Origin: Pseudomonadota bacterium
GTDB lineage: Bacteria; Pseudomonadota; Gammaproteobacteria; Burkholderiales; Rhodocyclaceae
Assembly (NCBI GenBank): GCA_018241695.1
Contig: JAFEDH010000027.1
Coordinates: 32,258 to 96,257 of the forward strand
DNA: 64,000 nucleotides
Reading direction: 5' to 3'
Shown here: positions 40,919 to 50,974 of the stretch, one piece after another
Numbering within the stretch: the stretch's first letter is position 1
Layout of the letters: each line of letters begins with the position of its first letter
Program-made: the position numbers and the translations under genes
The notes under the pieces: model-generated
The model's input: the letters and a program-made list of their open reading frames with translations, nothing else
What the model was told of the DNA's origin: nothing
Database searches by the model: none

Positions 40919-43108
40919 ATGAGCGCCGAAAGAACCGAAACCGTTGAACTGGCCCTGTCCGGCATGACCTGTGCGAACTGTGCCGCACTGGTCGAAAAGA
41001 CACTCAATGCCCTTCCTGGCACCGAAGCCGTGGTGAATTTTGCCAGCGAGAAAGCCCATGTCCGTTATCAGGCCGATCTCGCTTCGCCGGAGCGCATGAT
41101 CGCGGCGATCACTGCCCTGGGGCGCTACCGGGCATCGGTGCACAGCCGTGAAAGCCAGGCGGAGGACAAGGCCCGCCGGGATGCGGAGTATCGCCGCGAG
41201 CTGCGTATTTTCTGGATTGCCGCCAGCTTCAGCCTGCCTTTGGTGATACAGATGTTTTTCATGGGAGAGCATGGTGGTGAACTGCCTCGTCTGTGGCAGC
41301 TTACCCTGGCCACCCCGGTGCAGTTCTGGATCGGTGGACGTTTCTATATTGGCGCCTGGCATTCCCTGCGCCGTGGCAGCGGCAATATGGATGTGCTGGT
41401 GGCGCTCGGTACTTCCATGGCCTGGGGCTACAGTGCAATCGTGACCTTGCTGGGCTGGCACGAAGCGCATGTCTATTTCGAGGCTTCCGCCGTGATCATT
41501 ACCCTTGTCCTGCTCGGCAAGATTCTCGAAGCCCGTGCCAAGGCGCGCAGTTCTGCCGCGATCGAGGCATTGATCCGGTTGCAGCCGCAAACCGCGTGGC
41601 TCGAGCGCGACGGTCAGCTGGTCGAGGTGGCTGCCACCAGTTTGCTGCCTGGCGATATCTTTGTGATCCGCCCCGGTGACGGGGTGCCCGTGGATGGTGA
41701 GGTGATCGAGGGCCGCTCCCGGCTCGACGAGGCGATGCTGACCGGCGAGAGCCAGCCGGTTACAAAAGGGAGCGGGGACCGGGTCTTTGCCGCCACGGTC
41801 AATGGCGATGGACTTTTGCGTTGCCGAGCAGAGGGCGTTGGCGAGCAGACCGTGCTCGCCGGTATCGTGCGCCTGGTGGAGGCCGCGCAGGGTTCCAGGG
41901 CACCGGTACAGCGGCTGGTCGACCGTGTGGCCGCGGTGTTTGTCCCCGTGGTGACGCTGGTCGCCCTTGCCACATTCCTTGGCTGGTGGCTGGGTGCGGG
42001 CGATGTGCAAAGCGGATGGGTGAATGCGGTGGCAGTACTGGTGATCGCCTGTCCTTGCGCACTCGGGCTGGCCACGCCGACAGCAATCATGGTGGGGACA
42101 GGGCAGGGAGCATTGTCCGGGATCCTGATCCGCAATGCCCGGGCTCTGGAACTGGCGCAAAGAATGAATGTGCTGGCAGTAGACAAAACTGGCACCTTGA
42201 CGCGGGGAAAGCCAGCTGTGATCCGGGTGATACCTTCAGCGAATGTTACCCGCGATGAGGTACTGATCGCGGCGGCGAGTCTCGAGCAGGGAGCAAGCCA
42301 CCCTCTGGCGCTGGCCATCCTGACGGAGGCCCGGAGCATGGGATTGGCATTGACGCTCCCGACCGATGTGACGGCGCTGGCAGGGCAGGGCATTACCGGG
42401 CAGATAGCTGGTGGGACGGTGCGGGTAGGCTCCGCGACCTGGATCGGGGAGCAAGGAATTGCGCTGGAAGAGTCCGCACTTCGTTCTTTGCAGGACACGG
42501 GGCATACCGTGGTCGTGGTGGCCCGTGGAGAGGCGGCATTGGGGTTCATCGAAATCGCGGATCCGATCAGGGATTCATCTCCCCGGGCGGTGGCGCGGCT
42601 GCACGCGCTTGGAGTGAATGTGGTGATGCTGACTGGGGACAATGAACGGACCGCGGCCTCGATTGCGCGCCAGACCGGCATCTCTGATTACCGTGCCCAG
42701 GTGCTCCCTGCAGACAAGGCGGCGGCGATACAGTCCCTCAAGGGTGCGCCGGGCGGCGAGCGATCTGTGGGTATGGTGGGCGATGGTGTCAACGATGCTC
42801 CCGCCCTGGCTGCCGCGGATATCAGTTTCGCCATGGGTGCGGGTAGCGATGTGGCACTGGAAACCGCCGACGTGACGTTGATGCGTAACGATCTCAATAG
42901 CGTGGTGGATGCCGTGGAGCTTTCCCGCGCCACTCTACGCAAGATCCGGCTGAATCTGTTTTTCGCCTTCGGCTATAACGTTTTGGGGATTCCCCTGGCG
43001 GCATTCGGGATGCTTAACCCGATGATTGCTGGTGCCGCAATGGCCATGAGTTCCGTTTCGGTGGTCAGCAATTCGTTGCTGCTGCGGCGTTGGCGCCCCG
43101 GTCGCTGA
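40919..43108 (+). CDS. copA: Copper-exporting P1B-type ATPase (CopA)
   Basis: CopA pumps Cu(I) (or Ag(I)) out of the cytoplasm at the cost of ATP. The 729-residue protein has one N-terminal heavy-metal domain with Cys18 and Cys21 (GMTCANC), the transport motif ACPCALGLATP, the phosphorylated aspartate in DKTGT, the SHPLA motif and MVGDGVNDAPAL. The TM7 tyrosine-asparagine (GYNVLG) and the MSSVSVVSNS of TM8 indicate a P1B-1 Cu(I) ATPase. It is preceded by a MerR-type promoter and its divergent regulator. CcoI-type copper delivery to cbb3 oxidase is a possible alternative role. Confidence 0.93.
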   Translation: MSAERTETVELALSGMTCANCAALVEKTLNALPGTEAVVNFASEKAHVRYQADLASPERMIAAITALGRYRASVHSRESQAEDKARRDAEYRRELRIFWIAASFSLPLVIQMFFMGEHGGELPRLWQLTLATPVQFWIGGRFYIGAWHSLRRGSGNMDVLVALGTSMAWGYSAIVTLLGWHEAHVYFEASAVIITLVLLGKILEARAKARSSAAIEALIRLQPQTAWLERDGQLVEVAATSLLPGDIFVIRPGDGVPVDGEVIEGRSRLDEAMLTGESQPVTKGSGDRVFAATVNGDGLLRCRAEGVGEQTVLAGIVRLVEAAQGSRAPVQRLVDRVAAVFVPVVTLVALATFLGWWLGAGDVQSGWVNAVAVLVIACPCALGLATPTAIMVGTGQGALSGILIRNARALELAQRMNVLAVDKTGTLTRGKPAVIRVIPSANVTRDEVLIAAASLEQGASHPLALAILTEARSMGLALTLPTDVTALAGQGITGQIAGGTVRVGSATWIGEQGIALEESALRSLQDTGHTVVVVARGEAALGFIEIADPIRDSSPRAVARLHALGVNVVMLTGDNERTAASIARQTGISDYRAQVLPADKAAAIQSLKGAPGGERSVGMVGDGVNDAPALAAADISFAMGAGSDVALETADVTLMRNDLNSVVDAVELSRATLRKIRLNLFFAFGYNVLGIPLAAFGMLNPMIAGAAMAMSSVSVVSNSLLLRRWRPGR

Positions 43109-43121
43109 TTGCTTTCACAAC

Positions 43122-43145
43122 AAAAAGCCCGCGGATGCGGGCTTT
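43122..43145. terminator. Bidirectional terminator between copA and panD
   Basis: AAAGCCCGC and GCGGGCTTT form a perfect 9-bp stem with a GGAT loop, 15 bases after the copA stop and 40 bases beyond the panD stop. An A-run on the left and T-run on the right make it usable in both directions, serving the convergent genes. Confidence 0.8.
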
Positions 43146-43183
43146 GCAATGGGGTGGAGGCGGCTCCGGTAACGGAGCCTGTC

Positions 43184-43567
43184 TCAGGCTGCTGCTTGCG
43201 CCGGAATTTTCTTCTTCTGGCTGGTGATCCTGTTCCGTGCGTCCACGTAGACGAGATCGGGGGTGAAATTCTGCAGTTCCATCTCGTTGTAGGTGGCGTA
43301 GGTGGCGATGATCAGCAGGTCACCCGGAGCTGCCAGACGAGCGGCGGCGCCATTGACCGAAATGGCGCCACTGCCACGCTCGGCGCGGATGGCATAGGTG
43401 GTGAAGCGCTCGCCATTGGTCACGTTGTAGATGTCGATCTGCTGGTATTCCTTGATATCGGCGGCATCCAGCAGATTTTCGTCGATGGCGCAGGAACCCT
43501 CGTAATGCAGTTCCGATTGGGTGACGGTGACGCGATGAAGCTTGGACTTCAACATTGTGCGTTGCAT
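43184..43567 (-). CDS. panD: Aspartate 1-decarboxylase
   Basis: PanD makes beta-alanine from aspartate for pantothenate synthesis. The 127-residue proenzyme cleaves itself between Gly24 and Ser25 ([13 protein letters not shown]), which turns Ser25 into the pyruvoyl cofactor. The starting [20 protein letters not shown] matches the family N-terminus. AGAAGGAG lies nine bases before the ATG at 43567. It is the last gene of the pcnB-folK-panB-panC-panD run on the minus strand. Confidence 0.96.
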   Translation of the reverse strand: MQRTMLKSKLHRVTVTQSELHYEGSCAIDENLLDAADIKEYQQIDIYNVTNGERFTTYAIRAERGSGAISVNGAAARLAAPGDLLIIATYATYNEMELQNFTPDLVYVDARNRITSQKKKIPAQAAA

Positions 43568-43683
43568 ATTGGGTTGCTCCTTCTCAGGCAAAGGACTCAG
43601 GTAACGAACAAGGACAGGGCGCGAAACCCTTGTCCTGGTGGGCTGTCTCTGGAGCCCTGCCGGCCTGAGCGCATCGCAGGATC

Positions 43684-44514
43684 CTAAACTTCCAGGTTGT
43701 CGATCAGGCGCGTGCTTCCCAAGCGCGCCGCAGCCAGTACCACCAACCCGGATTCGTGAACAGCGGGCGGCAATTGTAAGTCAATTTTGTTACGCACTGC
43801 AATATAGTCGACTTTCCATCCGTTTGAAGCCAGTTCATCGCCGCAAACCCGCTCCAGCAGCGGGAAATCGTGATTTCCACGACGAATTTCCGCCACTACT
43901 TTAGTTAGAGCTTCAAATAACCGGGGTGCTTCCTTGCGTTGATTGGCATCCAGATACCCGTTTCGGGAGGACAGCGCGAGTCCGTCGGCCGCACGGACCG
44001 TTTCCCCGCCCACAATCCGGATGGGCAGGTTGAAATCCTGCACCATGTTGCGAATGATCATCAGCTGCTGGTAATCCTTTTTGCCAAACAGCGCCGTGTG
44101 GGGACGGACGATCTGAAAGAGTTTCATGACCACGGTGGCCATGCCGCGAAAATGTCCCGGACGCGCCGCCCCATCCAGAATTCCGGCCTGATCCGTCGGC
44201 GGATCAATGTGGAAGGTCTGGGGCCGGGGATACATCTGCCCTTCATCGGGAGCGAACAGATGGTCGACGCCGGCGGCGCGCAGATGCCCGCAATCCGCTT
44301 CCAGCGTGCGGGGGTATCGCTCGAAATCCTCTCCTGGCCGGAACTGCAGGCGGTTGACGAAAATCGTGGCCACCACCGGGCCACCGTATTGACGCGCCTG
44401 CCGCATCAGGGCGAGATGGCCCTCGTGGAGATTTCCCATCGTTGGCACGAGAACGGTACTTGAGCTACCGGCCAGGGTGTCGCGTAATCCGGCAATGGTG
44501 GTGTGGATCTGCAT
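43684..44514 (-). CDS. panC: Pantothenate synthetase (pantoate-beta-alanine ligase)
   Basis: PanC joins pantoate and beta-alanine with ATP to make pantothenate. The 276-residue protein has [20 protein letters not shown] with the HxGH signature, [24 protein letters not shown] binding region ([17 protein letters not shown]), [16 protein letters not shown] and [12 protein letters not shown] 44514 lies two bases after the panB stop, so the two genes are translationally coupled. Confidence 0.97.
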   Translation of the reverse strand: MQIHTTIAGLRDTLAGSSSTVLVPTMGNLHEGHLALMRQARQYGGPVVATIFVNRLQFRPGEDFERYPRTLEADCGHLRAAGVDHLFAPDEGQMYPRPQTFHIDPPTDQAGILDGAARPGHFRGMATVVMKLFQIVRPHTALFGKKDYQQLMIIRNMVQDFNLPIRIVGGETVRAADGLALSSRNGYLDANQRKEAPRLFEALTKVVAEIRRGNHDFPLLERVCGDELASNGWKVDYIAVRNKIDLQLPPAVHESGLVVLAAARLGSTRLIDNLEV

Positions 44515-44516
44515 GG

Positions 44517-45332
44517 TCAATAGGTATGCTCGGGGGCGGGGAAGCTGCCGTCCTTGACCGCGGCCACATAGTGGCGGATGGCTTCGTCGATGCTGCCGGC
44601 GGTTTCCATGAAATTGCGGACAAAGCGGCCCTTCCTGCCGGGGTAAATGCCCAGCATGTCGTGAAGGACCAGAACCTGGCCGTCGCATTCCTTGCCCGCG
44701 CCGATACCGATGGTGGCGCAGGCCGTGAGCGCGCGGGAAATCTCGCCCGCCAGTCCGGCGGGAACCATTTCCAGCACCATCAGGGTGGCGCCCGCCTGTT
44801 CCAGAACACGGGCCTCATTCTTCATGCGTTCGGCCGCCGCATCCCCCCGGCCCTGGACACGGTAGCCGCCCAGCGCATGTACCGACTGGGGAGTCAATCC
44901 GATGTGGGCGCAGACGGGGATGCCCCGTTCCACCAGGAAGTGAACAGTGTCGGCCATGACCTCGCCGCCTTCGAGCTTGACCATCTCGGCGCCCGCAGCC
45001 AGGAGCCGGGCGGCGTTGCGCATGGCCTGCTCCCGCGATTCGTGGTAGCTGCCGAAGGGCATGTCGGATACCACCATGGCCCGCTCGACGATGGGTCCCA
45101 CGCATTCGGTGTGATAAACCATGTGATCCATGGTCACCGGCAGTGTGGAGGTGCGGCCCTGAAGCACGTTGCCCAGGGAATCTCCCACCAGAATGGTATC
45201 CACGCCGCACCGGTCGAGCAGGCTGGCAAAGCTGGCGTCGTAACCCGTGAGCATGGCGATTCTTTCACCTTCGCGCTTCATACGGGCCAGTTCCGGCAGG
45301 GTGATCGGCTTGTTGCTGGCGAGATAGGTCAT
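44517..45332 (-). CDS. panB: 3-methyl-2-oxobutanoate hydroxymethyltransferase
   Basis: PanB transfers a hydroxymethyl group from methylenetetrahydrofolate to 2-oxoisovalerate, the first step to pantoate. The 271-residue protein has [56 protein letters not shown] and [12 protein letters not shown] 45332 begins [15 protein letters not shown], the expected start; an upstream in-frame extension is untypical. It lies 79 bases downstream of folK. Confidence 0.97.
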   Translation of the reverse strand: MTYLASNKPITLPELARMKREGERIAMLTGYDASFASLLDRCGVDTILVGDSLGNVLQGRTSTLPVTMDHMVYHTECVGPIVERAMVVSDMPFGSYHESREQAMRNAARLLAAGAEMVKLEGGEVMADTVHFLVERGIPVCAHIGLTPQSVHALGGYRVQGRGDAAAERMKNEARVLEQAGATLMVLEMVPAGLAGEISRALTACATIGIGAGKECDGQVLVLHDMLGIYPGRKGRFVRNFMETAGSIDEAIRHYVAAVKDGSFPAPEHTY

Positions 45333-45411
45333 GGCGGCAGGACGAGAAGTTAACAGCGTCAAGAATACACAAGCCGACCGGATCCGGAATGATTCGTGAC
45401 GGGTGTCGCTG

Positions 45412-45891
45412 TCAGTCCGAAAGCCGCTCGATGGCTTGTCCGCGTATCCGTTCGATGAGATCACGAATCCGGCCCCGGCCCGGAATTGAAAGATCGGGCG
45501 CGATTTCGGCAAGGGGAACCAGAACGAAAGCCCGTTCGTGCATGCGCGGGTGAGGCAGGCTCAGCCGCGTTGTCCGGATACGGGTATCCCCATGAAGCAG
45601 CAGATCGAGATCCAGTGTGCGCGGACCATTGGGGAGAGTACGCTTGCGGCCATGCTGCTCCTCGATGGCCTGCAGGGCATCGAGCAGAGGGGAGGGTTCA
45701 AGCGTGGTTTCAAGGCGGGCAACCGCATTGATGAAATCGGGCTGGTTCTCGTAACCTATCGGCGCTGTGCGGTAGAACGAGGATCGTGCCTCGAGCCGGG
45801 TGTGCGGAAGTGCTGCAAGCGCGGTAAGGGCTGCCTCCAGGGGCATCCGTGGATCACCCTGATTGGCACCCAGGGCGATATAGGCGATCAC
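45412..45891 (-). CDS. folK: 2-amino-4-hydroxy-6-hydroxymethyldihydropteridine pyrophosphokinase
   Basis: FolK adds pyrophosphate from ATP to 6-hydroxymethyl-7,8-dihydropterin in folate synthesis. The 159-residue protein has [14 protein letters not shown], the [20 protein letters not shown] region and the signature [12 protein letters not shown], followed by [18 protein letters not shown]. The start is GTG at 45891, overlapping the pcnB stop as GTGA, so it is translationally coupled. It is followed by panB. Confidence 0.94.
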   Translation of the reverse strand: MIAYIALGANQGDPRMPLEAALTALAALPHTRLEARSSFYRTAPIGYENQPDFINAVARLETTLEPSPLLDALQAIEEQHGRKRTLPNGPRTLDLDLLLHGDTRIRTTRLSLPHPRMHERAFVLVPLAEIAPDLSIPGRGRIRDLIERIRGQAIERLSD

Positions 45892-47225
45892 GGGTTCCCC
45901 GTGGTGTCTGCTGGTGGGGTGGATTTTGCATTGCCGCGCCGGCGGCGTTTCTTTTTGGGTGCGGCATCGGGCACCAGCATGGCTTCGCGCCGATCGGGGC
46001 CCGCATTCTGGAACTCGGTCCACCAGGCGGCGAGTTCATCGGGGATTTCCCCGCTGCCGGCTCTGAGCACGAGAAAATCATAGCCGGCACGAAACCGGGG
46101 CTGTTCGAGCAGGCGATAGGGCGTTTTACCGGCACGCTTGTCGAAACGTGGCTGCAACGCCCAGATATCCTTGATATCTCCGACGATACGGCGGGTGATG
46201 GCGAGTTTTTCCGCCTGGATTTCGAGCACTTCATCCATGGCGCCATAGAGTGCGGGGATGGGCAGTTCACGACGTTGCTTGCGAATTTCCCAGTTGGCGA
46301 GCACTTCGTGCCAGAGCAGGGTGGCGAACAGGAAGCCGGGGGAAACGGATTTTCCGGCACGTACCCGGTCATCGGTGTTGCCCAGGGCCAGCAGGACGAA
46401 TTTCTCACCCAGGGGTTGTTCAAGGATGACATCCAGCAAGGGCAGCAGACCGTGATGCAGGCCCTGATCGCGCAGGCGCTTGATGCATTCCACCGCATGG
46501 CCGGAAAGCAGCAGTTTGAGCATTTCCTCGAACAGGCGTGCCGCAGGGATATTTTCGATAAGGCCGGCCATTTCACGGATCGGGGCGGCAACGGCCGGAT
46601 CGAGGCTGAGGCCGAGTTTTGCGGAAAGACGGACCGCCCGCAGCATCCGTACCGGATCTTCACGGTAACGGCTGCGCGGTTCGCCGATCATGCGCAGGGT
46701 CTTCTGCTTCAGATCGGCGACGCCGCAGTGATAATCCAGCACTGTCCCGGCAACGGGGTCGTAGTAAAGCGCGTTGACGGTGAAGTCACGCCGACCCGCA
46801 TCCTCCTCGATCGAGCCCCAGACATTGTCGCGCAGCACACGGCCATGCGCGTCCTTTTCGGTGTGGTCGGTATGGGCAGCGCGAAAGGTGGAGACTTCGA
46901 TGGTTTCCGCGCCGAACATGACATGAACGATCTGGAAACGGCGGCCAATGATGCGGGAGCGCCGAAAGATGGCGCGTACCTGCTCCGGTGTGGCATCGGT
47001 TGCCACATCGAAATCCTTGGGCGGGATTCCGGCAATCAGATCGCGCACGGCCCCTCCCACCACATAGGCACGGAATCCCTCACGCTGGAGACCCTCGCAG
47101 ACCTTGATTGCGGCGGGGGAAACTTCTTCGCGTCGAATCCCGTGGCGCCCCGCAGGAATCAGGGCCAGGCGATTGTCCGCATTACCGTTGCGCCGAAAGA
47201 CGCGGCGCAGCAGTTTTCGAATCAT
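45888..47225 (-). CDS. pcnB: Poly(A) polymerase I
   Basis: PcnB adds poly(A) tails to RNA 3' ends and promotes decay. The 445-residue nucleotidyltransferase has the core GFRAYVVGGAVRDLIAG and the catalytic acidic motif KDFDVATDATPEQVRAIF, then the ARG motif region REDPVRMLRAVRLSAKLG. A lysine/arginine-rich tail (PKKKRRRRGN) is typical of PcnB and not of CCA-adding enzymes. The ATG at 47225 gives the expected length; an upstream extension was rejected. folK overlaps its end. Confidence 0.92.
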   Translation of the reverse strand: MIRKLLRRVFRRNGNADNRLALIPAGRHGIRREEVSPAAIKVCEGLQREGFRAYVVGGAVRDLIAGIPPKDFDVATDATPEQVRAIFRRSRIIGRRFQIVHVMFGAETIEVSTFRAAHTDHTEKDAHGRVLRDNVWGSIEEDAGRRDFTVNALYYDPVAGTVLDYHCGVADLKQKTLRMIGEPRSRYREDPVRMLRAVRLSAKLGLSLDPAVAAPIREMAGLIENIPAARLFEEMLKLLLSGHAVECIKRLRDQGLHHGLLPLLDVILEQPLGEKFVLLALGNTDDRVRAGKSVSPGFLFATLLWHEVLANWEIRKQRRELPIPALYGAMDEVLEIQAEKLAITRRIVGDIKDIWALQPRFDKRAGKTPYRLLEQPRFRAGYDFLVLRAGSGEIPDELAAWWTEFQNAGPDRREAMLVPDAAPKKKRRRRGNAKSTPPADTTGNP

Positions 47226-47623
47226 GGTGGTGGAAAAAAGTCGTGGGTTGAAGGCGCGCCATGATACCGGAGGGTGCGCAATTGCGGAGGTGGCGCGGCA
47301 AATCGGAGAATTGTCATAAAACCACATAAAGCCGTGGCGGCAGAACAAAAGCGCGAAGGGAACCGGGCTTGCGTACTCCCGCAGCGTACAATGTCCGGCA
47401 GGTACTGCATCCAACGCGCCAGGCACTCCACGTTTCAGCCGTTTTTCAGCCGTTTGGTCTGGTCTCTGCCCGGGCAGGATTGGAATGACGGAGCGGAGCG
47501 CAGAAAAAGAAAAATCCCCCAGAGGGAGATTTGCTGGATCGGGGAGGAGCTTGAAGTGCCGGATTGGCCTGACGAATCTTGCCTGTCCAGCCTGCCTGTG
47601 TGAGTGACGGGAATACCCCGACA
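47226..47623. other. Intergenic region between pcnB and tRNA-Leu
   Basis: These 398 bases hold the upstream region of pcnB on the minus strand and the 3' trailer and terminator of tRNA-Leu. No convincing gene was seen; short open frames lack starts with ribosome-binding sites and match nothing familiar. Confidence 0.6.
47505..47532 (-). terminator. Intrinsic terminator downstream of tRNA-Leu
   Basis: Read on the minus strand, AAATCTCCC and GGGGGATTT pair (one U-G wobble) around TCT, followed by TTTCTTTTT. This is a standard rho-independent terminator about 90 bases after the tRNA 3' end. Confidence 0.7.
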
Positions 47624-47708
<85 letters not shown>

Positions 47709-47732
47709 AGGTGGTGCATCGAAGAGGCGCGA

Positions 47733-47760
47733 ATTCTATAGGAAAAACAGTAATTGTCAA
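47733..47760 (-). promoter_or_regulatory. Sigma-70 promoter of tRNA-Leu, overlapping the rnr start
   Basis: On the minus strand, TTGACA (47755-47760) is a perfect -35 element and TAGAAT (47733-47738) a good -10, with a 16-bp spacer, leading to the tRNA about 25 bases on. The -35 lies inside the rnr start-codon region. Confidence 0.7.
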
Positions 47761-49979
47761 ACAAGAAAACCAAGCAACAGGGCGGGCCGCAGAAGCTGTC
47801 CGCCATCCGTCGTGCAGACCCCCAGTTCGAGCGTGAACTGGCGAATTATGAACTTCCGTTACCGAGCCGCGAGTATGTCCTGCAGGCGCTTACCGAGCAG
47901 GCCGGCATTCCATTGAGCTTCGAACGGCTGTGTGCTCTGCTCGATGTGAAAGACTTTGAATATGAATCCTTCCAGCGCCGCCTGGGCGCGATGGCACGCG
48001 ATGGTCAACTGCTGCAGAACCGACGTGGCGACTGGCTGATTCCGAACAAGGCCAATCTCGTATCGGGGCGCATCCAGGGGCATCCCGACGGATTCGGTTT
48101 CCTGGTTCCGGAGGGGGAAGGTGAGGACATTTTTCTCCCGGCCAAGGAAATGGATAAGGCACTCCATGGCGACAGGGCGATCGTCCGCGTGGTGGGGGTG
48201 GACCGCAAGGGCCGCCCCGAAGGCAAGATTGTCGAGGTTACCGAGCGCGCCAATACCCGCCTGGTGGGTCGCGTATTCAGTGAGCATGGTGTCTGGTTCG
48301 TGGTGGCGGAAAACAAGCGCATCAGCCAGGACATTCTGATCGCACCTCCTGCCAAGGGGGAGCGCAAGGCGATCAAACCCCAGGCGGGCCAGGTGGTTAT
48401 GGTGGAAATTCTGGAACAGCCCAGCCGTCAGTCCCAACCCATTGGCCGCCTGGTCGAGGTGCTGGGGAATTATGCCGACCCGGGCATGGAAATCGAGATT
48501 GCGCTGCGCAAGCATGAACTCCCCTTCGAGTTCTCCAGGGCTGCACTGGCGCAGACCCGCCGCCTGCCGGATGAGGTGCGTAAATCGGACTGGAAGGGGC
48601 GCGAGGATCTTACTTCTTTGCCGCTCGTGACCATCGACGGAGAGACGGCGCGAGATTTCGACGATGCCGTGTTCTGCGAGCGCCAGGGTAAGGGCTTCCG
48701 GCTGGTGGTGGCGATCGCCGATGTCTCCCATTACGTTCCGGCAGGGTCGGCCCTGGATAAGGATGCTTATGATCGTGGCAACTCGGTTTATTTTCCGCGC
48801 CGGGTCATCCCCATGCTGCCGGAAAAGCTTTCCAACGGCCTGTGTTCACTGAATCCGCAGGTGGAACGGCTATGCATGGTCTGCGATATGGCGGTGACGT
48901 CCACCGGCGTGATCAAGCGCTACCGTTTCTATCCCGCAGTGATGTTTTCCCATGCCCGTCTCACCTACACCGAGGTGGCCGCCGCACTTTATGACAAGGA
49001 TGCCGGAACACGGGATCGTCTGAAGACACTGTTACCTCACCTGGAAGCACTGGATGCGGTGTATCACGTTTTCGCTGCCGCCCGAGGCAAACGAGGCGCC
49101 ATCGACTTCGAGACAGCCGAGACCCGCATGGTGTTCGACGACCACGGCAAGATCGAGCGTATCGAACCCTATGAGCGTAACGAGGCTCATCGGCTGATCG
49201 AGGAGTGCATGCTCGCGGCCAATGTCTGCGCTTCAAGCTTTCTGCAGGAGAACGGCCATGCCGCGCTCTACCGTGTCCATGAGGGGCCCAACGAGGAGCG
49301 ATTGACGAGGCTGCGTGATTTTCTTGGTACTTTCGGCTTGCAGCTGGGCGGTGGCGATGCCCCCGCAGCCAAGGACTACGCCCGGCTGATGGAGAAGATC
49401 AAGGATCGGCCGGATCGCGAGCTGCTGCAGACCGTGATGCTGCGTTCATTGCGCCAGGCGATCTACAGCCCCGACAATGTGGGCCACTTTGGCCTTGCGT
49501 ATGAGAGCTACACCCATTTCACCTCACCCATCCGCCGATACCCGGATCTGCTGGTGCATCGATCGATCAAGGCGGTTCTTTCCGGTGAAACCTATGCGCC
49601 CGGCGAGTGGGATTCCATCGGCCTGCATTGCTCGATGACCGAGCGTCGTGCGGACGAGGCTACCCGCGATGTGGAAAACTGGCTCAAGTGCTTCTACATG
49701 AAGGACCGCATCGGCGAGGAATTCGAAGGCAGTATCGCCTCGGTCGTGCCTTTCGGTATTTTCGTGGCACTGGATGATGTGTACGTCGAGGGGCTGGTAC
49801 ACGTTTCCGAGCTGGGCCAGGACTATTTCCATTTCGATGCGGCCGCTCATGCGATGACGGGGGAACGCACCGGGGTACGTTACCGGCTTGGCGATCGTGT
49901 GCGGGTACAGCTCGCGCGGGTGGACATGGAACAGAACAAGATCGACTTCCGTTTGGTGGCCGGGCGCGGTCGTTCTTGA
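47754..49979 (+). CDS. rnr: Ribonuclease R
   Basis: RNase R is a processive 3'-5' exoribonuclease that degrades structured RNA and takes part in quality control with SmpB. The 741-residue protein has an N-terminal helix-turn-helix-like domain, a cold-shock domain (GRIQGHPDGFGFLVPE) and the catalytic RNB domain with VTIDGETARDFDDAVF. It also has YTHFTSPIRRYPDLLVHR and a C-terminal S1 domain (FEGSIASVVPFGIFVAL). The start is TTG at 47754 because a TAA stop lies directly upstream in frame; AGGAAAAA serves as the ribosome-binding site. It diverges from tRNA-Leu. Confidence 0.94.
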   Translation: MSNKKTKQQGGPQKLSAIRRADPQFERELANYELPLPSREYVLQALTEQAGIPLSFERLCALLDVKDFEYESFQRRLGAMARDGQLLQNRRGDWLIPNKANLVSGRIQGHPDGFGFLVPEGEGEDIFLPAKEMDKALHGDRAIVRVVGVDRKGRPEGKIVEVTERANTRLVGRVFSEHGVWFVVAENKRISQDILIAPPAKGERKAIKPQAGQVVMVEILEQPSRQSQPIGRLVEVLGNYADPGMEIEIALRKHELPFEFSRAALAQTRRLPDEVRKSDWKGREDLTSLPLVTIDGETARDFDDAVFCERQGKGFRLVVAIADVSHYVPAGSALDKDAYDRGNSVYFPRRVIPMLPEKLSNGLCSLNPQVERLCMVCDMAVTSTGVIKRYRFYPAVMFSHARLTYTEVAAALYDKDAGTRDRLKTLLPHLEALDAVYHVFAAARGKRGAIDFETAETRMVFDDHGKIERIEPYERNEAHRLIEECMLAANVCASSFLQENGHAALYRVHEGPNEERLTRLRDFLGTFGLQLGGGDAPAAKDYARLMEKIKDRPDRELLQTVMLRSLRQAIYSPDNVGHFGLAYESYTHFTSPIRRYPDLLVHRSIKAVLSGETYAPGEWDSIGLHCSMTERRADEATRDVENWLKCFYMKDRIGEEFEGSIASVVPFGIFVALDDVYVEGLVHVSELGQDYFHFDAAAHAMTGERTGVRYRLGDRVRVQLARVDMEQNKIDFRLVAGRGRS

Positions 49980-50169
49980 TCTGGCTTCATGAATCGGAAT
50001 CAGGTTGCATGGTGCATCCTGAATGGATTGCGCCTTGTTGCCGATCTGCTCCGGTTTTGCGCTCACCCACGCCCCCTTGGCGCCACCGGTGGCGTGCCGC
50101 TGACAGATATCGGGCATGCCCGTTTCCGGCTCAGTACCCTGGTGCTGGAATACCGTAAGATGCGTCGTC

Positions 50170-50763
50170 ATGAAATCCGATGCATCCTCCGAATTCGAGC
50201 GACAGATCGCTATCCTGCGGCCGACCCTGCTTCGATTTGCCCAATTGCAGTTGCGGGAATCCGACAGCGCGGAAGATGCCGTTCAGGAAACCCTGTTGGC
50301 GGCTCTGGCCACCGGGCGCCGGTTCGAGGGACGATCCGAACTGCGGACGTGGCTGACCGCCATTCTGCGCAACAAGATCATCGATCACCTGCGGCGCCGG
50401 ATGCGGGAACCCGTCCAGACCGATCTGCGGGCGGAGGGGGATGACGGCGATTTCGATGTCCTCTTCGCCGCTGATGGCCATTGGGCCGCCGCGCCCGCAT
50501 CCTGGGGTGATCCGGTCAAGACGCTGGAGAACCGGCGGTTCCATGATGTCTTCGAGGCCTGTGTCGAATTGTTGCCGGCCCAGACGGCCCGGGTTTTCAT
50601 GATGCGGGAATTCCTCGGTCTGGAAACCGAGGAGATCTGTCAGGAACTGGTGCTTTCCACGTCCAATTGCTGGGTGACACTCTACCGGGCTCGTATGAGG
50701 CTACGGGAGTGTTTGCAGAAGAACTGGTTCGGGAACGAACCCGTTGGAGGGAGTTTGTCATGA
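50170..50763 (+). CDS. ECF-type RNA polymerase sigma factor
   Basis: The 197-residue extracytoplasmic-function sigma factor has region 2 in ILRPTLLRFAQLQLRESDSAEDAVQETLLAAL with GRRFEGRSELRTWLTAILRNKIIDHLRR (both are continuous and only named here by part; the motifs are AEDAVQETLLAAL and LRTWLTAILRNKIIDHLRRR). Region 4 is in ARVFMMREFLGLETEEICQ and WVTLYRARMRLRECL. It overlaps the next gene as ATGA. It is placed to drive the bufferin operon, as in other copper-bufferin loci. The autoregulatory promoter was not identified. Confidence 0.9.
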   Translation: MKSDASSEFERQIAILRPTLLRFAQLQLRESDSAEDAVQETLLAALATGRRFEGRSELRTWLTAILRNKIIDHLRRRMREPVQTDLRAEGDDGDFDVLFAADGHWAAAPASWGDPVKTLENRRFHDVFEACVELLPAQTARVFMMREFLGLETEEICQELVLSTSNCWVTLYRARMRLRECLQKNWFGNEPVGGSLS

Positions 50764-50936
50764 TGACGTGCCGTGAAGCGCACCGCATGGTCATCCGGAG
50801 ACTGGATGTGCGGCTTTCCCCGGGGCAACGCCTGGGTCTGCGGCTGCACCTTTTGATCTGCGCGGCCTGCCGGGGCTTTGATCGCCAGATGGCTTTTCTC
50901 CGGAAGGCCTGTCGACAGTTCCCGGGGAATCAGTAA
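50760..50936 (+). CDS. Zinc-finger anti-sigma factor (zf-HC2, short cytoplasmic type)
   Basis: The 58-residue protein has His30, Cys34 and Cys37 (HLLICAACRGF), the HX3CX2C zinc motif, plus Cys4 near the start (MMTCREAHRM). It has no transmembrane segment, so it is a soluble redox- or metal-sensitive anti-sigma factor rather than a membrane one. It is translationally coupled to the sigma gene (ATGA overlap), which supports their pairing. Confidence 0.85.
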   Translation: MMTCREAHRMVIRRLDVRLSPGQRLGLRLHLLICAACRGFDRQMAFLRKACRQFPGNQ

Positions 50937-50974
50937 CCCCAGCTCTTCCCCCGGAAAAAATATTTTTATCTCCC

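Noticed and set aside
40414..43108. Mercury resistance operon
   Set aside because: Operator is mer-like but no merA, merT or merP is present and the ATPase is Cu(I)-type.
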